From assembly GCA_022800815.1 (NCBI GenBank), contig JAAWRC010000023.1, positions 1 through 52,670 of the forward strand: a stretch of 52,670 nucleotides of DNA, in the 5' to 3' direction. A program made the translations under genes and the position numbers. Shown here piece by piece: positions 1-8,407 of the stretch (positions within the stretch are counted from its first letter, which is position 1; each line of letters begins with the position of its first letter). The notes beneath the pieces are model-generated. The model made no database searches and had not been told where the DNA came from. It saw only the letters and a program-made list of their open reading frames with translations. Origin of the DNA: Lachnospiraceae bacterium. Lineage in GTDB: Bacteria; Bacillota; Clostridia; Lachnospirales; Lachnospiraceae.

Positions 1-27
1 GCGGAGTTTTCTGTTTTGGTACTCTGC

Positions 28-587
28 TCACCGCCTCCAGCATGGGGTAGTCTCCCCAGCTCTGCTGGGGGATTTATACTGTTTCATTAATAAGTACTGC
101 GCTCCGTTATTTATCGTTTTAGGCAAAATGTTTCTTTTCCTGCCATTTAAATGTCCCGCCCGGTGATATGTAAATTCAGGCCATCTCTTATATAATTCCA
201 ACTGGTGTCTCTCACTGCCATGTATTTTCAACCAGGGAACATCCGATGTTTTAGCTTGAAGCAAAAGGGAATTTAATGTTTTTCACCATTCTGTTTTCTA
301 TCCGAATAAACAAATAAAACATCTCCCAGCTCCGGCTTTTTATCTAAACCGATATCCACAATTGGTTTTTGATGACAATATACTCCCGAAACTGAAAAAT
401 CATAATCAGGAAAAACTATCACCAATATATTGAAAAGGTCTTTTATAAATTTAGTTGACAGAGCCGCCACGTAATCTGGCTCCTGCGGTCTGCATACATG
501 ATTGAGCCACCTCATAGTATCCAGAAGCGCTTTTTCAATCAAAGGCTCTAACATATACTCATTATATTTCACAATATTGGCATTCAT
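28..587 (-). pseudogene. Frameshifted hypothetical protein, possible PD-(D/E)XK-type fold
   Basis: Reading begins at ATG 587, seven bases after a GGTGGGGG ribosome binding site, and gives 104 residues ending in a stop at 273-275. The -1 frame continues the protein without a break: GEK-TLNSLLLQAKTSD, then a Trp/Tyr-rich stretch (LYKRWPEFTYHRAG) down to position 28. The switch point is a run of five A (minus strand) at 279-283. The restored protein has ELGDVLFV followed by LLLQAK, an E-x-x-D ... Q-x-K pattern like PD-(D/E)XK nuclease-type folds; this is my inference from the motif. The frameshift falls between the two halves of the motif. It lies beyond the operon terminator and is not part of the polysaccharide pathway. 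It may also be shifted again near its C-terminus. A base-calling error in the A run would explain the first break equally well. Confidence 0.55.
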
Positions 588-602
588 TTTGTATCCCCCA
601 CC

Positions 603-686
603 TAAAAAAACAGCACTCCCGAATGCTCCATGATATCCTTCAGTTATTCATCTTCCCAAAAATATCATCCACTCAAAAGTGCTGTT
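603..686 (-). terminator. Nested-hairpin intrinsic terminator at the end of the polysaccharide operon
   Basis: On the minus strand AACAGCACT (678-686) is the exact reverse complement of AGTGCTGTT (609-617). Inside it, ATGATAT (662-668) pairs with ATATCAT (630-636). A U7 tract (604-610) follows. A shorter competing hairpin, AGCATT-CGGG-AGTGCT (612-627), uses the same 3' arm. It follows rfbG by about 220 bases and ends directly before the ribosome binding site of the broken gene at 587, so it may be the operon terminator or a leader attenuator of that gene. Confidence 0.6.
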
Positions 687-904
687 CCAGATCTGTATAT
701 ATTCTGTTTTTCAGCGGATGGCCCTGCAGTTGCACTGTCCTTTCTCGATTCATCATTTTTAGCCATTGTTTTTTAGAACTTATCCCACTATATTTATCGA
801 CCATTTACAACAAATCTTAATTCTAAATCCGCTTAACTTCCGCTCCCTTATCCTATTTCTTCCCCCTCTTAAATCTCCTGTGAAAATGCAGGCCTCTGTT
901 ATTT
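687..904. other. Intergenic region downstream of rfbG
   Basis: AT-rich spacer between the rfbG stop and the terminator. I see no convincing open frame, tRNA or repeat in it. A TATAGT hexamer with a poor -35 partner on the minus strand is not strong enough to call a promoter. Short plus-strand frames here lack ribosome binding sites. Confidence 0.5.
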
Positions 905-2020
905 TCACTTCCTCCCCAAATACTCCCCAATCTGCTTCTCCATACACGCTGCCACGTCTCCACGTTCCAGATAGACTTTCGTCCACTCCACGATCTTCTC
1001 CATGGCCGTCCCCACGTTCCAGCGGGGGGCCCAGCCGAAGGTCTTTTTGATCCTGGAGCAGTCCAGCTTCAGAAAGCCGGCCTCGTGGGGCCCTCCGTCG
1101 TACTGATTGACCCAGCGAACCGGGTTTCCTCCCGCCCGGTTCCATTTATCGCAGAACAGGGTGGTCAACTTGCCGGTGGTCAGGCAGTCGGCGTCGTTCG
1201 GCCCGACGTTGTAGCTTCCGGCGCACTCGGGATTCTCGTACTGTGCCTGTGCGATCATGAGATAGGCCATGACTGGCTCCAGGACGTGCTCATAGGGGCG
1301 GGTGGAGTGCGGATTCCTCACTATAATGTCACGGCCTGCCGAAGCCGCACGGATGCAGTCCGGTATGATTCGGTCGGTGGCAAAATCTCCGCCCCCGATC
1401 ACGTTGCCCGCCCGCACCGTAGAAATCGCCGTTACTGCCGAAATCGCTGTTTTGGAATTTTCGGCGTTCTCGGAGGGCTGAAAGAAAGAATTCAGGTAAC
1501 TGCTGGTCACCAGTTCGGAACAGGACTTGGAATTGGAGTAAGGATCGTACCCGTTCAGGATGTCGTCCTCCCGGTAACCCCACTCCCATTCCCGGTTCCA
1601 ATACACTTTGTCCGTGGTCACGTTCACGAAGGAGCGCACCGAGTGACAATTCCGGACACACTCCAGCACATGGACCGTCCCCATCACGTTGACCTCGTAT
1701 GTGTAGACCGGATTTTTGTAGGACTCCCGCACGATCGGCTGCGCCGCCATGTGAATGACGATCTCCGGCTGCGTTTCCTCAAATACCTGTTTCATGTGCC
1801 GCAAATCCCGCACGTCCCCCAGGACAGAGCGCATCCCCTCTTCCACTCCGCACAGGGTAAAGAGTGCGGGGGAGGTGGGCGGCTCCAGGGCGTACCCCGT
1901 CACGTCAGCCCCGGCGTCCACCAGCGCCTTGCACATCCAGGCCCCCTTGAAACCCGTGTGTCCCGTTATCAGGACCTTTCTGTCTTTATAAAAGGACAAT
2001 CCATTCAACAATCCGCTCAT
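905..2020 (-). CDS. rfbG: CDP-glucose 4,6-dehydratase
   Basis: Converts CDP-glucose to CDP-4-keto-6-deoxyglucose, the second step of 3,6-dideoxyhexose synthesis, in the cytoplasm. It is a 371-residue extended short-chain dehydrogenase: the NAD-binding loop GHTGFKG is at about 20-26, TTDK at about 135-138 and the catalytic YSNSK at about 161-165. The HMAAQPIVRESY segment is typical of RfbG. The start at 2020 follows AGGAGAGAAAAG; an upstream in-frame start at 2074 adds 18 unrelated residues. It is the last gene of the locus, after rfbF and rfbH, about 90 bases after the rfbH stop. The order rfbF-rfbH-rfbG differs from the usual F-G-H order of enteric O-antigen loci. Confidence 0.93.
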   Translation of the reverse strand: MSGLLNGLSFYKDRKVLITGHTGFKGAWMCKALVDAGADVTGYALEPPTSPALFTLCGVEEGMRSVLGDVRDLRHMKQVFEETQPEIVIHMAAQPIVRESYKNPVYTYEVNVMGTVHVLECVRNCHSVRSFVNVTTDKVYWNREWEWGYREDDILNGYDPYSNSKSCSELVTSSYLNSFFQPSENAENSKTAISAVTAISTVRAGNVIGGGDFATDRIIPDCIRAASAGRDIIVRNPHSTRPYEHVLEPVMAYLMIAQAQYENPECAGSYNVGPNDADCLTTGKLTTLFCDKWNRAGGNPVRWVNQYDGGPHEAGFLKLDCSRIKKTFGWAPRWNVGTAMEKIVEWTKVYLERGDVAACMEKQIGEYLGRK

Positions 2021-2112
2021 CTTTTCTCTCCTGCATCTATACGCTCCCGAAAGCTCCGAACGCTCTCTAAACAAGCACCGAAACCAGAACTGTCATTTTC
2101 CTACCGCACATT

Positions 2113-3456
2113 TTACCGCCTGCTCACCGCTTCCGTTATCACCTTCGCCATGTAATCAATCATCTCATCTGTCATTCCGGGATAGACGCCCACCCAGAAG
2201 GAATCCCTCATGATCCGGTCCGTATTCTCCAAGGAGCCGGCAATTCGATAGCCCTCCTTTCTTTCCCGCATTTCGTCAAAACAGGGATGTCTGACCAGGT
2301 TCCCGGCAAAAAGCATGCGGGTCTGGATCCCTTTTTCCTCCACATAGGGAACCACCTGATTCCTGTCGATTCCCGACCCGCAGGTAATCAGAAACCCAAA
2401 CCAGCTGGGATCGGAATTTTCACACGCCTCCGGCAGGATCACCCGGTCCGCAATGCCTTCCAATCCGTTTTTCAAACGGGCAAAATTCTTTTTCCGCCGT
2501 TCCACGAAAGAGGGGAACTTCTCCAGCTGGGCACAGCCGACGGCCGCCTGCATGTCCGTGGCTTTCAGGTTGTATCCAAAATGGGAATACACGTACTTAT
2601 GGTCATAACCCAAAGGCAGCTCCCCGTACTGCTTATCGAACCGATGACCGCACAGATTGTCGTGCCCCGACGGGCACACGCAGTCCCGGCCCCAGTCCCG
2701 GAACGAACGGACGATTTTATTCAACAGCGGATTGTTCGTGTATACGGCTCCCCCCTCCCCCATGGTCATATGGTGCGGCGGATAAAAGCTTGAGGTCCCG
2801 ATGTCGCCGACCGTCCCCGTAAAACGGGTTTCGCCATCCATCGAGTACGTCGACCCCAGCGCATCGCAGTTGTCCTCCACCAGCCACAACCCGTGCGCAT
2901 CGCAAAATTGCTTCACTGCCTTCAGGTCAAAAGGATTCCCGAGGGTGTGGGCGATCATGACCGCCTTCGTCCTGTCCGACAACGCCCCCTCCAGCCTTGT
3001 GACGTCAATATTGTACTGGGGAATCGTGACATCCACGAAGACAGGCACCGCCCCGTACTGAATCATCGGCGTGACCGTCGTGGGAAACCCGGCCGCAACC
3101 GTGATCACCTCGTCCCCCCGGCCCACCCTCCGCTCTCCAAGGAGCGGCGATGTCAGCGCCATGAAAGCACAGAGATTTGCCGAAGACCCGGAATTCACCA
3201 GGGCGCAGTACCGGACTCCCAGATATTTTGCAAAGCCCTTCTCGAACGCCTCCGTATACCGCCCGGAGGTCAGCCAGAATTCCAGGGCGCTGTCCACCAG
3301 ATTCACCATCTCCCGGCTGTCATAGACCCTCGACGCATAAGGAATCCGGTCCCCCTCCGCAAAAGGCTTCCTGTTGTTATGGAACTTCTCCGCATACTCC
3401 TTCACCGATGATAAAACCTCTTCCCTTGCCACCTGCTCAGACATATTTTCAAACAT
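2113..3456 (-). CDS. rfbH: CDP-4-keto-6-deoxyglucose 3-dehydrase (RfbH/DdhC, E1)
   Basis: This PMP-dependent dehydrase removes the C3 hydroxyl of CDP-4-keto-6-deoxyglucose. The 447 residues follow the aminotransferase-like DegT fold, but the catalytic lysine is replaced by histidine in FYPPHHMTMGEGG (about 225-236), the hallmark of E1. Cysteines for the [2Fe-2S] cluster are visible in DCVCPSGHDNLCGH (about 258-271) and in EDNCDALG (about 195-202). The family needs an electron-transfer partner (E3, DdhD/AscD); none is in the window. The start at ATG 3456 follows GGGGTGGGAAT. It lies between rfbF and rfbG with short spacers, so one transcript is likely. Confidence 0.93.
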   Translation of the reverse strand: MFENMSEQVAREEVLSSVKEYAEKFHNNRKPFAEGDRIPYASRVYDSREMVNLVDSALEFWLTSGRYTEAFEKGFAKYLGVRYCALVNSGSSANLCAFMALTSPLLGERRVGRGDEVITVAAGFPTTVTPMIQYGAVPVFVDVTIPQYNIDVTRLEGALSDRTKAVMIAHTLGNPFDLKAVKQFCDAHGLWLVEDNCDALGSTYSMDGETRFTGTVGDIGTSSFYPPHHMTMGEGGAVYTNNPLLNKIVRSFRDWGRDCVCPSGHDNLCGHRFDKQYGELPLGYDHKYVYSHFGYNLKATDMQAAVGCAQLEKFPSFVERRKKNFARLKNGLEGIADRVILPEACENSDPSWFGFLITCGSGIDRNQVVPYVEEKGIQTRMLFAGNLVRHPCFDEMRERKEGYRIAGSLENTDRIMRDSFWVGVYPGMTDEMIDYMAKVITEAVSRR

Positions 3457-3533
3457 ATTCCCACCCCGTCTTTTCTCAATTTTCTATCTGCCATTGCGCA
3501 TGCATTTTCCCACATCGTGCACAAACAGTATTT

Positions 3534-4307
3534 TTACCACTTTTTCCAGGGAGCATTCCCCGAATTCCAAAGCTCTTCCAACTTGTTTTTCTCCTTCTGG
3601 CTGTCCATGCACTGCCAAAAGCCGTCATATTTGTAGGCCATCAGCTGTCCCATGTCCGCCAGACGGATCAATGGCTCCCGCTCGAATATCGTCTCGTCAC
3701 CATCAATCAAGTCAAAGACTTCCGGTTCCAGCACCATATAACCGGCGTTGATCTTGCCCCCGTCATCCCTGGACTTCTCCCTGAAATCCAGAATGCCGTC
3801 CTGGTCGTCGATATCCAGCACGCCAAAACGGGGCTCCGCATTTACCGCCGTCAGAGTCGCCAGCTTCTTATGCTTCCTGTGATAGGCCAGCAGGTCCTGA
3901 ATATTCAAATCCGACACGCCGTCCCCGTAAGTCATCATGAAAGTCTCGTCTCCGACATATTTCCGGATCCTTTTAATGCGGCCTCCCGTCATCGTATGCA
4001 GGCCGGTATCAATCAACGTCACCTTCCAGGGTTCGGCTATATTGCTGTGCACCTCCATCCGACCTCCTTGGGAGAAGTCGAAAGTAACATCGCTGTTGTG
4101 CAGATAATAATCCGAAAACCATTCCTTGATCATATACTGCTTATAACCGCAGCAGATGATAAATTCATGAAAGCCATAATAAGAATACTCTTTCATAATA
4201 TGCCACAAAATCGGCTTTTCTCCGATCTCAATCATGGGCTTCGGCCGCAAATGGCTCTCCTCGCTGATTCTCGTGCCAAAACCTCCCGCCAGAATGACTA
4301 CTTTCAT
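3534..4307 (-). CDS. rfbF: Glucose-1-phosphate cytidylyltransferase
   Basis: Makes CDP-glucose from CTP and glucose-1-phosphate and so feeds rfbG and rfbH. The 257-residue length fits the family. The nucleotide-binding start VVILAGGFGTRISEES, the RPKPMIEIG motif, MTYGDGVSD with the metal aspartate, and EPRFGVLDID are all present. ATG 4307 is preceded by an AGGGGG site ten bases upstream. It is the first of the three dideoxyhexose genes and is separated by 260 bases from the flippase gene, so it may have its own promoter, although I could not identify one. Confidence 0.95.
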   Translation of the reverse strand: MKVVILAGGFGTRISEESHLRPKPMIEIGEKPILWHIMKEYSYYGFHEFIICCGYKQYMIKEWFSDYYLHNSDVTFDFSQGGRMEVHSNIAEPWKVTLIDTGLHTMTGGRIKRIRKYVGDETFMMTYGDGVSDLNIQDLLAYHRKHKKLATLTAVNAEPRFGVLDIDDQDGILDFREKSRDDGGKINAGYMVLEPEVFDLIDGDETIFEREPLIRLADMGQLMAYKYDGFWQCMDSQKEKNKLEELWNSGNAPWKKW

Positions 4308-4435
4308 GCTTCAAACGCCCCCTTTTCTTAATGTCCATAGCAAAGATATTTAAAATTCTGCCTGGTAACTCCCTCAGTTTCTTCATCCCACAGGCATTTT
4401 CCCCTCACTGCTCGAGCACTTTCATTAGCATAAAT

Positions 4436-4525
4436 TTATAGGAATCGTTTTACTCCCATCAGACGATGAGTGCACAAGGACAACATTACTATGGCAATTA
4501 TTACTACCAACAAAAGCTTGATCAT
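4436..4525 (-). CDS. Possible 29-residue membrane micropeptide
   Basis: A short frame lies in the 260-base gap between the flippase gene and rfbF. ATG 4525 is preceded by AAGGATGGAGTT, a good ribosome binding site. The peptide starts MIKLLLVVIIAIVMLSLC, one hydrophobic helix, followed by a short basic tail ending in KRFL. That pattern resembles bacterial single-span micropeptides. It could also be a chance frame or the remnant of a lost gene. I recognise no family. Confidence 0.35.
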   Translation of the reverse strand: MIKLLLVVIIAIVMLSLCTHRLMGVKRFL

Positions 4526-4567
4526 AACTCCATCCTTATCAATTCTAAAAAGCAATACACCTTTCCA

Positions 4568-5839
4568 TTATTTCCTACTCACACTAAATTTCCTCATACC
4601 GTACATAAACACCACAAAAAATATCCCAGACAGTATTATCATCAGTCCCATATATAACACCGCCGCCCCGAACATGCCGTACTCCCCGACGACCAAGTCG
4701 GAACACAGATACGCCGCCGCCGCAATCACGGCATACCCCCACATCAGAAGCTTTTGTTGGCGGATCACCGTGTTCATCGTATTCAGGAAACCGGCCAGTC
4801 CATGAAATCCACCGCCAAGGAGCAAGATTAAAAGCTCCGTTTTAAAGGGAGACAGATCCGTATTATACAGCCAGGAAAGCACCGGGACGCCCAGAAAGTA
4901 AGCGCCCACGATGCAGATCATCGTGATAATCGCAATGATCCCGATCTGCCGGGCCACCATTTTCATGAATTCCCGCATTCTCCCCTCGTTCCACAAAACA
5001 GAAACCTTATGTATCACGGGATTAAAAATGAATCCATTTAGCAGGCCGATCACGAAAACCGGCATCGCAATGAATCCGTAGCAGGCCTGCATCTCATCCG
5101 TGAGCATCGCATCAATGGCATATTTGGGCGCATTTCCGATATAAAAAGAAAGGAACGAGCCAAGAAACAGCGGAAAGCACAATTTCAGCAGCAAAAAAAG
5201 ATTGCCTTTTTTCACCTCTCCACTTTCGCTCTGGAATTCTTTTATCATCCATCTGTTTAAGAACAGGAAAACAAGAAAAGAAACAACCGTCGCTATGATC
5301 AGGGATGTCAGCAAGCGGCGCAGAACGATAAGCCCCACGCCAAAAACGACAATGGTAACTCCCAGCCGCAGCGTCAATCCCTTCCCAGCCATGTCCAGAC
5401 GATTTTTCTGCTGGTAAAACCCATGATAGACATCTTCCACCGCATCCACCACCTTGAGCAGACACATCCAGATGATCGTCATGCTTTTTTCCAAGGTGTA
5501 TGCATTTTTTCTTTGCACAAACAGCACATAGCCAGCAGAGACGAGAATCATCGCCGCTGTCGTAAAAATCCTAGAACTCTTATATTCGGCAAATGAAAAC
5601 TGTCCCCTCACGTCCGACACCTGAAAATAACGCATCCCGTACTTTCCTATGGAAAGGAACAGGTTCGCATTGGCGAACGCAATGGTAAAAATCCCCGCAT
5701 CCTTAAGCCCCAGCGTCCTGGTCAGGATCATGAGCATGATGACTGACTGAAAAGCGGACAGCATGCTTCCCGCCATGTTCCAGGTGTAGCTGGACCTCTC
5801 TATATTTTTTGACTCCAGAAAGAAAGGTTTTATCTTCAA
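4568..5839 (-). CDS. Wzx-type polysaccharide flippase (MATE/MOP superfamily)
   Basis: A 423-residue polytopic membrane protein with about twelve hydrophobic helices. The N-terminus (SYTWNMAGSMLSAFQSVIML) and the following TRTLGLKDAGIFTIAFA are typical of Wzx/RfbX-like translocases, which flip undecaprenyl-linked repeat units across the membrane. The start appears to be TTG 5839, nine bases after AAGGAG. It is the only flippase-type transporter here, while an ABC-type exporter sits at 31-33 kb. No clear Wzy polymerase is adjacent. It follows a wrecked glycosyltransferase. Confidence 0.85.
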   Translation of the reverse strand: MKIKPFFLESKNIERSSYTWNMAGSMLSAFQSVIMLMILTRTLGLKDAGIFTIAFANANLFLSIGKYGMRYFQVSDVRGQFSFAEYKSSRIFTTAAMILVSAGYVLFVQRKNAYTLEKSMTIIWMCLLKVVDAVEDVYHGFYQQKNRLDMAGKGLTLRLGVTIVVFGVGLIVLRRLLTSLIIATVVSFLVFLFLNRWMIKEFQSESGEVKKGNLFLLLKLCFPLFLGSFLSFYIGNAPKYAIDAMLTDEMQACYGFIAMPVFVIGLLNGFIFNPVIHKVSVLWNEGRMREFMKMVARQIGIIAIITMICIVGAYFLGVPVLSWLYNTDLSPFKTELLILLLGGGFHGLAGFLNTMNTVIRQQKLLMWGYAVIAAAAYLCSDLVVGEYGMFGAAVLYMGLMIILSGIFFVVFMYGMRKFSVSRK

Positions 5840-5856
5840 TCGTAACGCTCCTTAAA

Positions 5857-6113
5857 CTAGGATTCTTTTTCAGGAAAATTTAATCTGCTCGTCTCCACTA
5901 CCAAAGGCCGCTTCATCACCCTTGTGTTAACCTTTATCACATATTCTCCTACCAGCCCAATGAAAAACAATTGTCATACAAGCCACAACCATTATAATTA
6001 GGAATTACTCTCGAATCACTGAGTATTGCCATGATATCTTCTGCCGGCAAAACCACATTATCTTGTTCATTATAGCACGGCAGAGAAAAGTATATCGTCT
6101 TTTTTCCATCCAT
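5857..6113 (-). pseudogene. Wrecked GT2 glycosyltransferase remnant
   Basis: Two ends of a DPM/GtrB-like GT2 enzyme sit together with the middle missing. ATG 6113, three bases from the stop of the upstream gene, opens a frame starting MDGKKTIYFSLPCYNEQDNV, the N-terminal beta strand and CYNE motif of the family. That frame stops after about 54 residues. In another frame, down to the stop at 5857-5859, the C-terminus is readable: FFIGLVGEYVIKVNTRV and then MKRPLVV. It matches the IMGVIGEYIG and TKRPLVL end of the intact GT2 at 7413-8354. Some 230-250 codons of the expected 310-330 are gone, and the remaining ends are out of phase, so the gene is dead. Confidence 0.8.
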
Positions 6114-6115
6114 AT

Positions 6116-7345
6116 CTATTCCCCAATCCCATCTGTGCTAATATGATATTCTGTTTTTCCATTCTCTTTGAAAAGACGAATTGCCGCTTCATTTGCCGTA
6201 GCCGCCGTCACAAACACAAAAACCCCTTTTTGCAACAATCCATCCTGTTCCTGCGTACTCATCACGCCATGGAATTCAATTTTCTTATCTCTGTCATATA
6301 CCGAAACCAGTTTTGACTTCTTATAATGCTCTTCCATATAAGAACAAATCAAATCTGCCTTCTGCGTAATTCCCCAAACCGCATACAATATGCTTTCTTT
6401 TTCTTCAAAACAATTTTTGACATCTTCAATTACATTATCATAATGTTCCACCCATACCGGACGATTAATTTCCTCTGTCTCATAAAACTGACTCACGTCA
6501 AACATGTGCCCGTATTTGTCGTAAGCCTCTCTAAGCCGTCTGGCCGCACTTTGGAGAATCACCTTTTTCTCCGCTTCATATTCGACAGGTTTGGGATTCC
6601 AGTCAATGGACTCGAATTCATCTCTCGTATATACGTGGACATATCTTGCCAGCGTCGTAAAGCGAAAAGAAAATTTATCTTTCATCAAGATTACCGGTAC
6701 TCCCATCGCAACACACGGCAAAGCACAATGCAGACGTGTCGTAATAACAAGGCGGGCCTTTTCGGCATATTCCCGAAGATAAAATTTCATCATCTGCTCC
6801 GGATCATCACAGTCATGCAATATCTGGCTCCTGATTACTGCGCCATCCTGCAAGTATTTCGGTATGTAGGAATAATACTTCTGAGGAACATCCACCAAAT
6901 AGACGTTTGCCCCCCCCCCAGAACTTACGTTCGGAATCGTTGCCGTCAAACACCCGTTCATATAGGCGCAAACATTCCTTTCCCTGAGCCACTTTACCGT
7001 ATAATAGTCCCGGCAGCCGATCGGTTCAAATCTGCGCAGATAAACGATTTCCTCTTCTGAAATATTTCCTCCCATAACACTCAGCCCCAGAAAGACCGGA
7101 ATGATCTTCGGTGAAAACATAGTAATGTTCAATCCGTCCCGATACCCGTACAACGGAAAACTGACAGGAAGCACCACGTACTCGCCGTCATAAGAAGACA
7201 ACTGGGAAAGCCCTATGCGGATTACGTCCGCATAATCAATCCCCATCTCCTTATAAAGATTTTCCACGGCAACCAGCTGCATGTCGTCACCAATGTTCAC
7301 TGAACTCCTTCTGTTTCCGTCAAAAAGAATATTCGCATATTTCAT
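6116..7345 (-). CDS. Polysaccharide pyruvyl transferase family protein with C-terminal Rossmann-like domain
   Basis: The family (WcaK/CsaB-like) transfers pyruvyl ketals or related groups to glycans. In these 409 residues the N-terminal NIGDDMQ motif, EPIGCRDYYTVKWL (about 107-120) and TTRLHCALPCVAMGVPVI (about 200-217) are the hallmarks. The last 90 residues (from about 318) form a second alpha/beta unit starting ILYAVWGITQKADLI, resembling the N-terminal domains of the proteins at 9276-10730 and 10755-12242. An in-frame run of ten G encodes SSGGGA at about 142-147; loss or gain of one G would stop the protein there. ATG 7345 follows GGAGGTAAGAGG. Confidence 0.85.
   Translation of the reverse strand: MKYANILFDGNRRSSVNIGDDMQLVAVENLYKEMGIDYADVIRIGLSQLSSYDGEYVVLPVSFPLYGYRDGLNITMFSPKIIPVFLGLSVMGGNISEEEIVYLRRFEPIGCRDYYTVKWLRERNVCAYMNGCLTATIPNVSSGGGANVYLVDVPQKYYSYIPKYLQDGAVIRSQILHDCDDPEQMMKFYLREYAEKARLVITTRLHCALPCVAMGVPVILMKDKFSFRFTTLARYVHVYTRDEFESIDWNPKPVEYEAEKKVILQSAARRLREAYDKYGHMFDVSQFYETEEINRPVWVEHYDNVIEDVKNCFEEKESILYAVWGITQKADLICSYMEEHYKKSKLVSVYDRDKKIEFHGVMSTQEQDGLLQKGVFVFVTAATANEAAIRLFKENGKTEYHISTDGIGE
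6910..6919 (-). repeat. Poly-G tract (G10) inside the pyruvyltransferase-like gene
   Basis: Ten consecutive G on the coding (minus) strand, spanning codons GGG GGG GGG GCA. The gene is open with ten G. Tracts of this length slip readily during replication, which makes this a likely phase-variation site. A count error in the assembly is the alternative. Confidence 0.8.
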
Positions 7346-7363
7346 CCTCTTACCTCCATCTTG

Positions 7364-7392
7364 AATCAGGCAGTGTCAAACTCCACCTGATT
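7364..7392. other. Hairpin in the leader of the pyruvyltransferase-like gene
   Basis: AATCAGG (7364-7370) and CCTGATT (7386-7392) are perfect inverted repeats, with G-U pairs extending the stem on the minus strand to about ten pairs. Read on the plus strand it is followed by TTTTTT, which looks like a terminator, but there is no plus-strand gene to terminate. On the minus strand it lies just before the ribosome binding site of the gene starting at 7345. Confidence 0.4.
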
Positions 7393-7412
7393 TTTTGTTT
7401 TATTACTCGACA

Positions 7413-8354
7413 CTACCTCGCTTCTTCAAAATTCAAACATTCCCGTTCTAAAACCAATGGTCGTTTTGTAACCTTGGAAAGAACCACGCCAATATATTCC
7501 CCTATTACTCCCATAATCATGATTTGTACTGATCCTAAGAATAAAACGGCTATGAGAATTGGTGCAATACCTGCCGAGAAACTATTCCAATGAACCAGCT
7601 TATATATCAAATAAACAATACCAATAACGAATGATATTACCGAACAGGTAAGCCCCAAAAGCGTCGTCAGCCGGAGGGGCGCAGTCGAAGTATTAATGAG
7701 GGAATTTATTGCAAAGTCAAGCCAACGCCTGAGATTATAGCTGCTTTTTCCCTTTTTTCTTTTTCTTTGCATATATGGAACAAGTTTTACGGGATATCCC
7801 AAATCGGCAACCAAATGACGTACTGACATCGTCCGTTCATTTGAAGCTTCAATCTCTCTCCAGACGGATTTATCCATAATGCCAAAGCCCGTCACCTGTT
7901 CCAACTGCGGAACACTGGCTGCGCCTTTGATAATCCTATAATAAACTTTGCGCAAAAAATATTTTATCGGATTTTCCTGGCTTCCCGTCTTTTTCCCCCA
8001 TACAATCAGATTGCCATCTTCCCATTCTTTTATAAACACCGGTATCATTTCCGGCGGATCCTGTAAATCGCATGGCAACGAAATCACCGCATCACCGGTT
8101 GCCCTGATGCAGGCATTCTTTGACGAACGCGCAGGTCCATAGTTCCTATAATTAAAAATCACTTTTACATGCTTATCCGTTGCTGCAAGCTGCCTGAAAA
8201 TCCGTTCTGAACCATCCGTCGACGCATTATCCGCAAAAACAATTTCATAATCAAAGTTTTTTAAAGTCTGACATATCGCAGAAACCTGATTATAGGCATC
8301 CATAATATTTTGTTCCTCGTTATAACAGGCAATACATACGCTCAATTTTTTCAT
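7413..8354 (-). CDS. GT2 glycosyltransferase, GtrB/DPM1-like, polyprenyl-phosphate type
   Basis: Probably transfers a sugar from its nucleotide to a polyprenyl phosphate carrier, or to a lipid-linked acceptor, at the cytoplasmic membrane face. From MKKLSVCIACYNEEQN the GT-A domain covers about residues 1-220 with FADNASTDGS, the LPCDLQDPPEM acidic motif and a QRKRKKGKSSYNLRRW segment. Two membrane helices follow, and the family-typical GVIGEYIGVVLSKV and TKRPLVLE end the protein. Several starts are possible: 8354 and 8366 lie 13 and 1 bases after an AAGGAG, and a TTG at 8399 is farther upstream. I prefer 8354. A decayed relative lies at 5857-6113. Confidence 0.88.
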   Translation of the reverse strand: MKKLSVCIACYNEEQNIMDAYNQVSAICQTLKNFDYEIVFADNASTDGSERIFRQLAATDKHVKVIFNYRNYGPARSSKNACIRATGDAVISLPCDLQDPPEMIPVFIKEWEDGNLIVWGKKTGSQENPIKYFLRKVYYRIIKGAASVPQLEQVTGFGIMDKSVWREIEASNERTMSVRHLVADLGYPVKLVPYMQRKRKKGKSSYNLRRWLDFAINSLINTSTAPLRLTTLLGLTCSVISFVIGIVYLIYKLVHWNSFSAGIAPILIAVLFLGSVQIMIMGVIGEYIGVVLSKVTKRPLVLERECLNFEEAR

Positions 8355-8407
8355 ACGCAAATTCATACTCCTTATCATACGAAAAATTAATGATGTCAAA
8401 AGAAAAA

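Noticed and set aside
7364-7396. Plus-strand intrinsic terminator
   Set aside because: A hairpin followed by T6 exists on the plus strand, but no plus-strand gene precedes it. Kept only as a hairpin.
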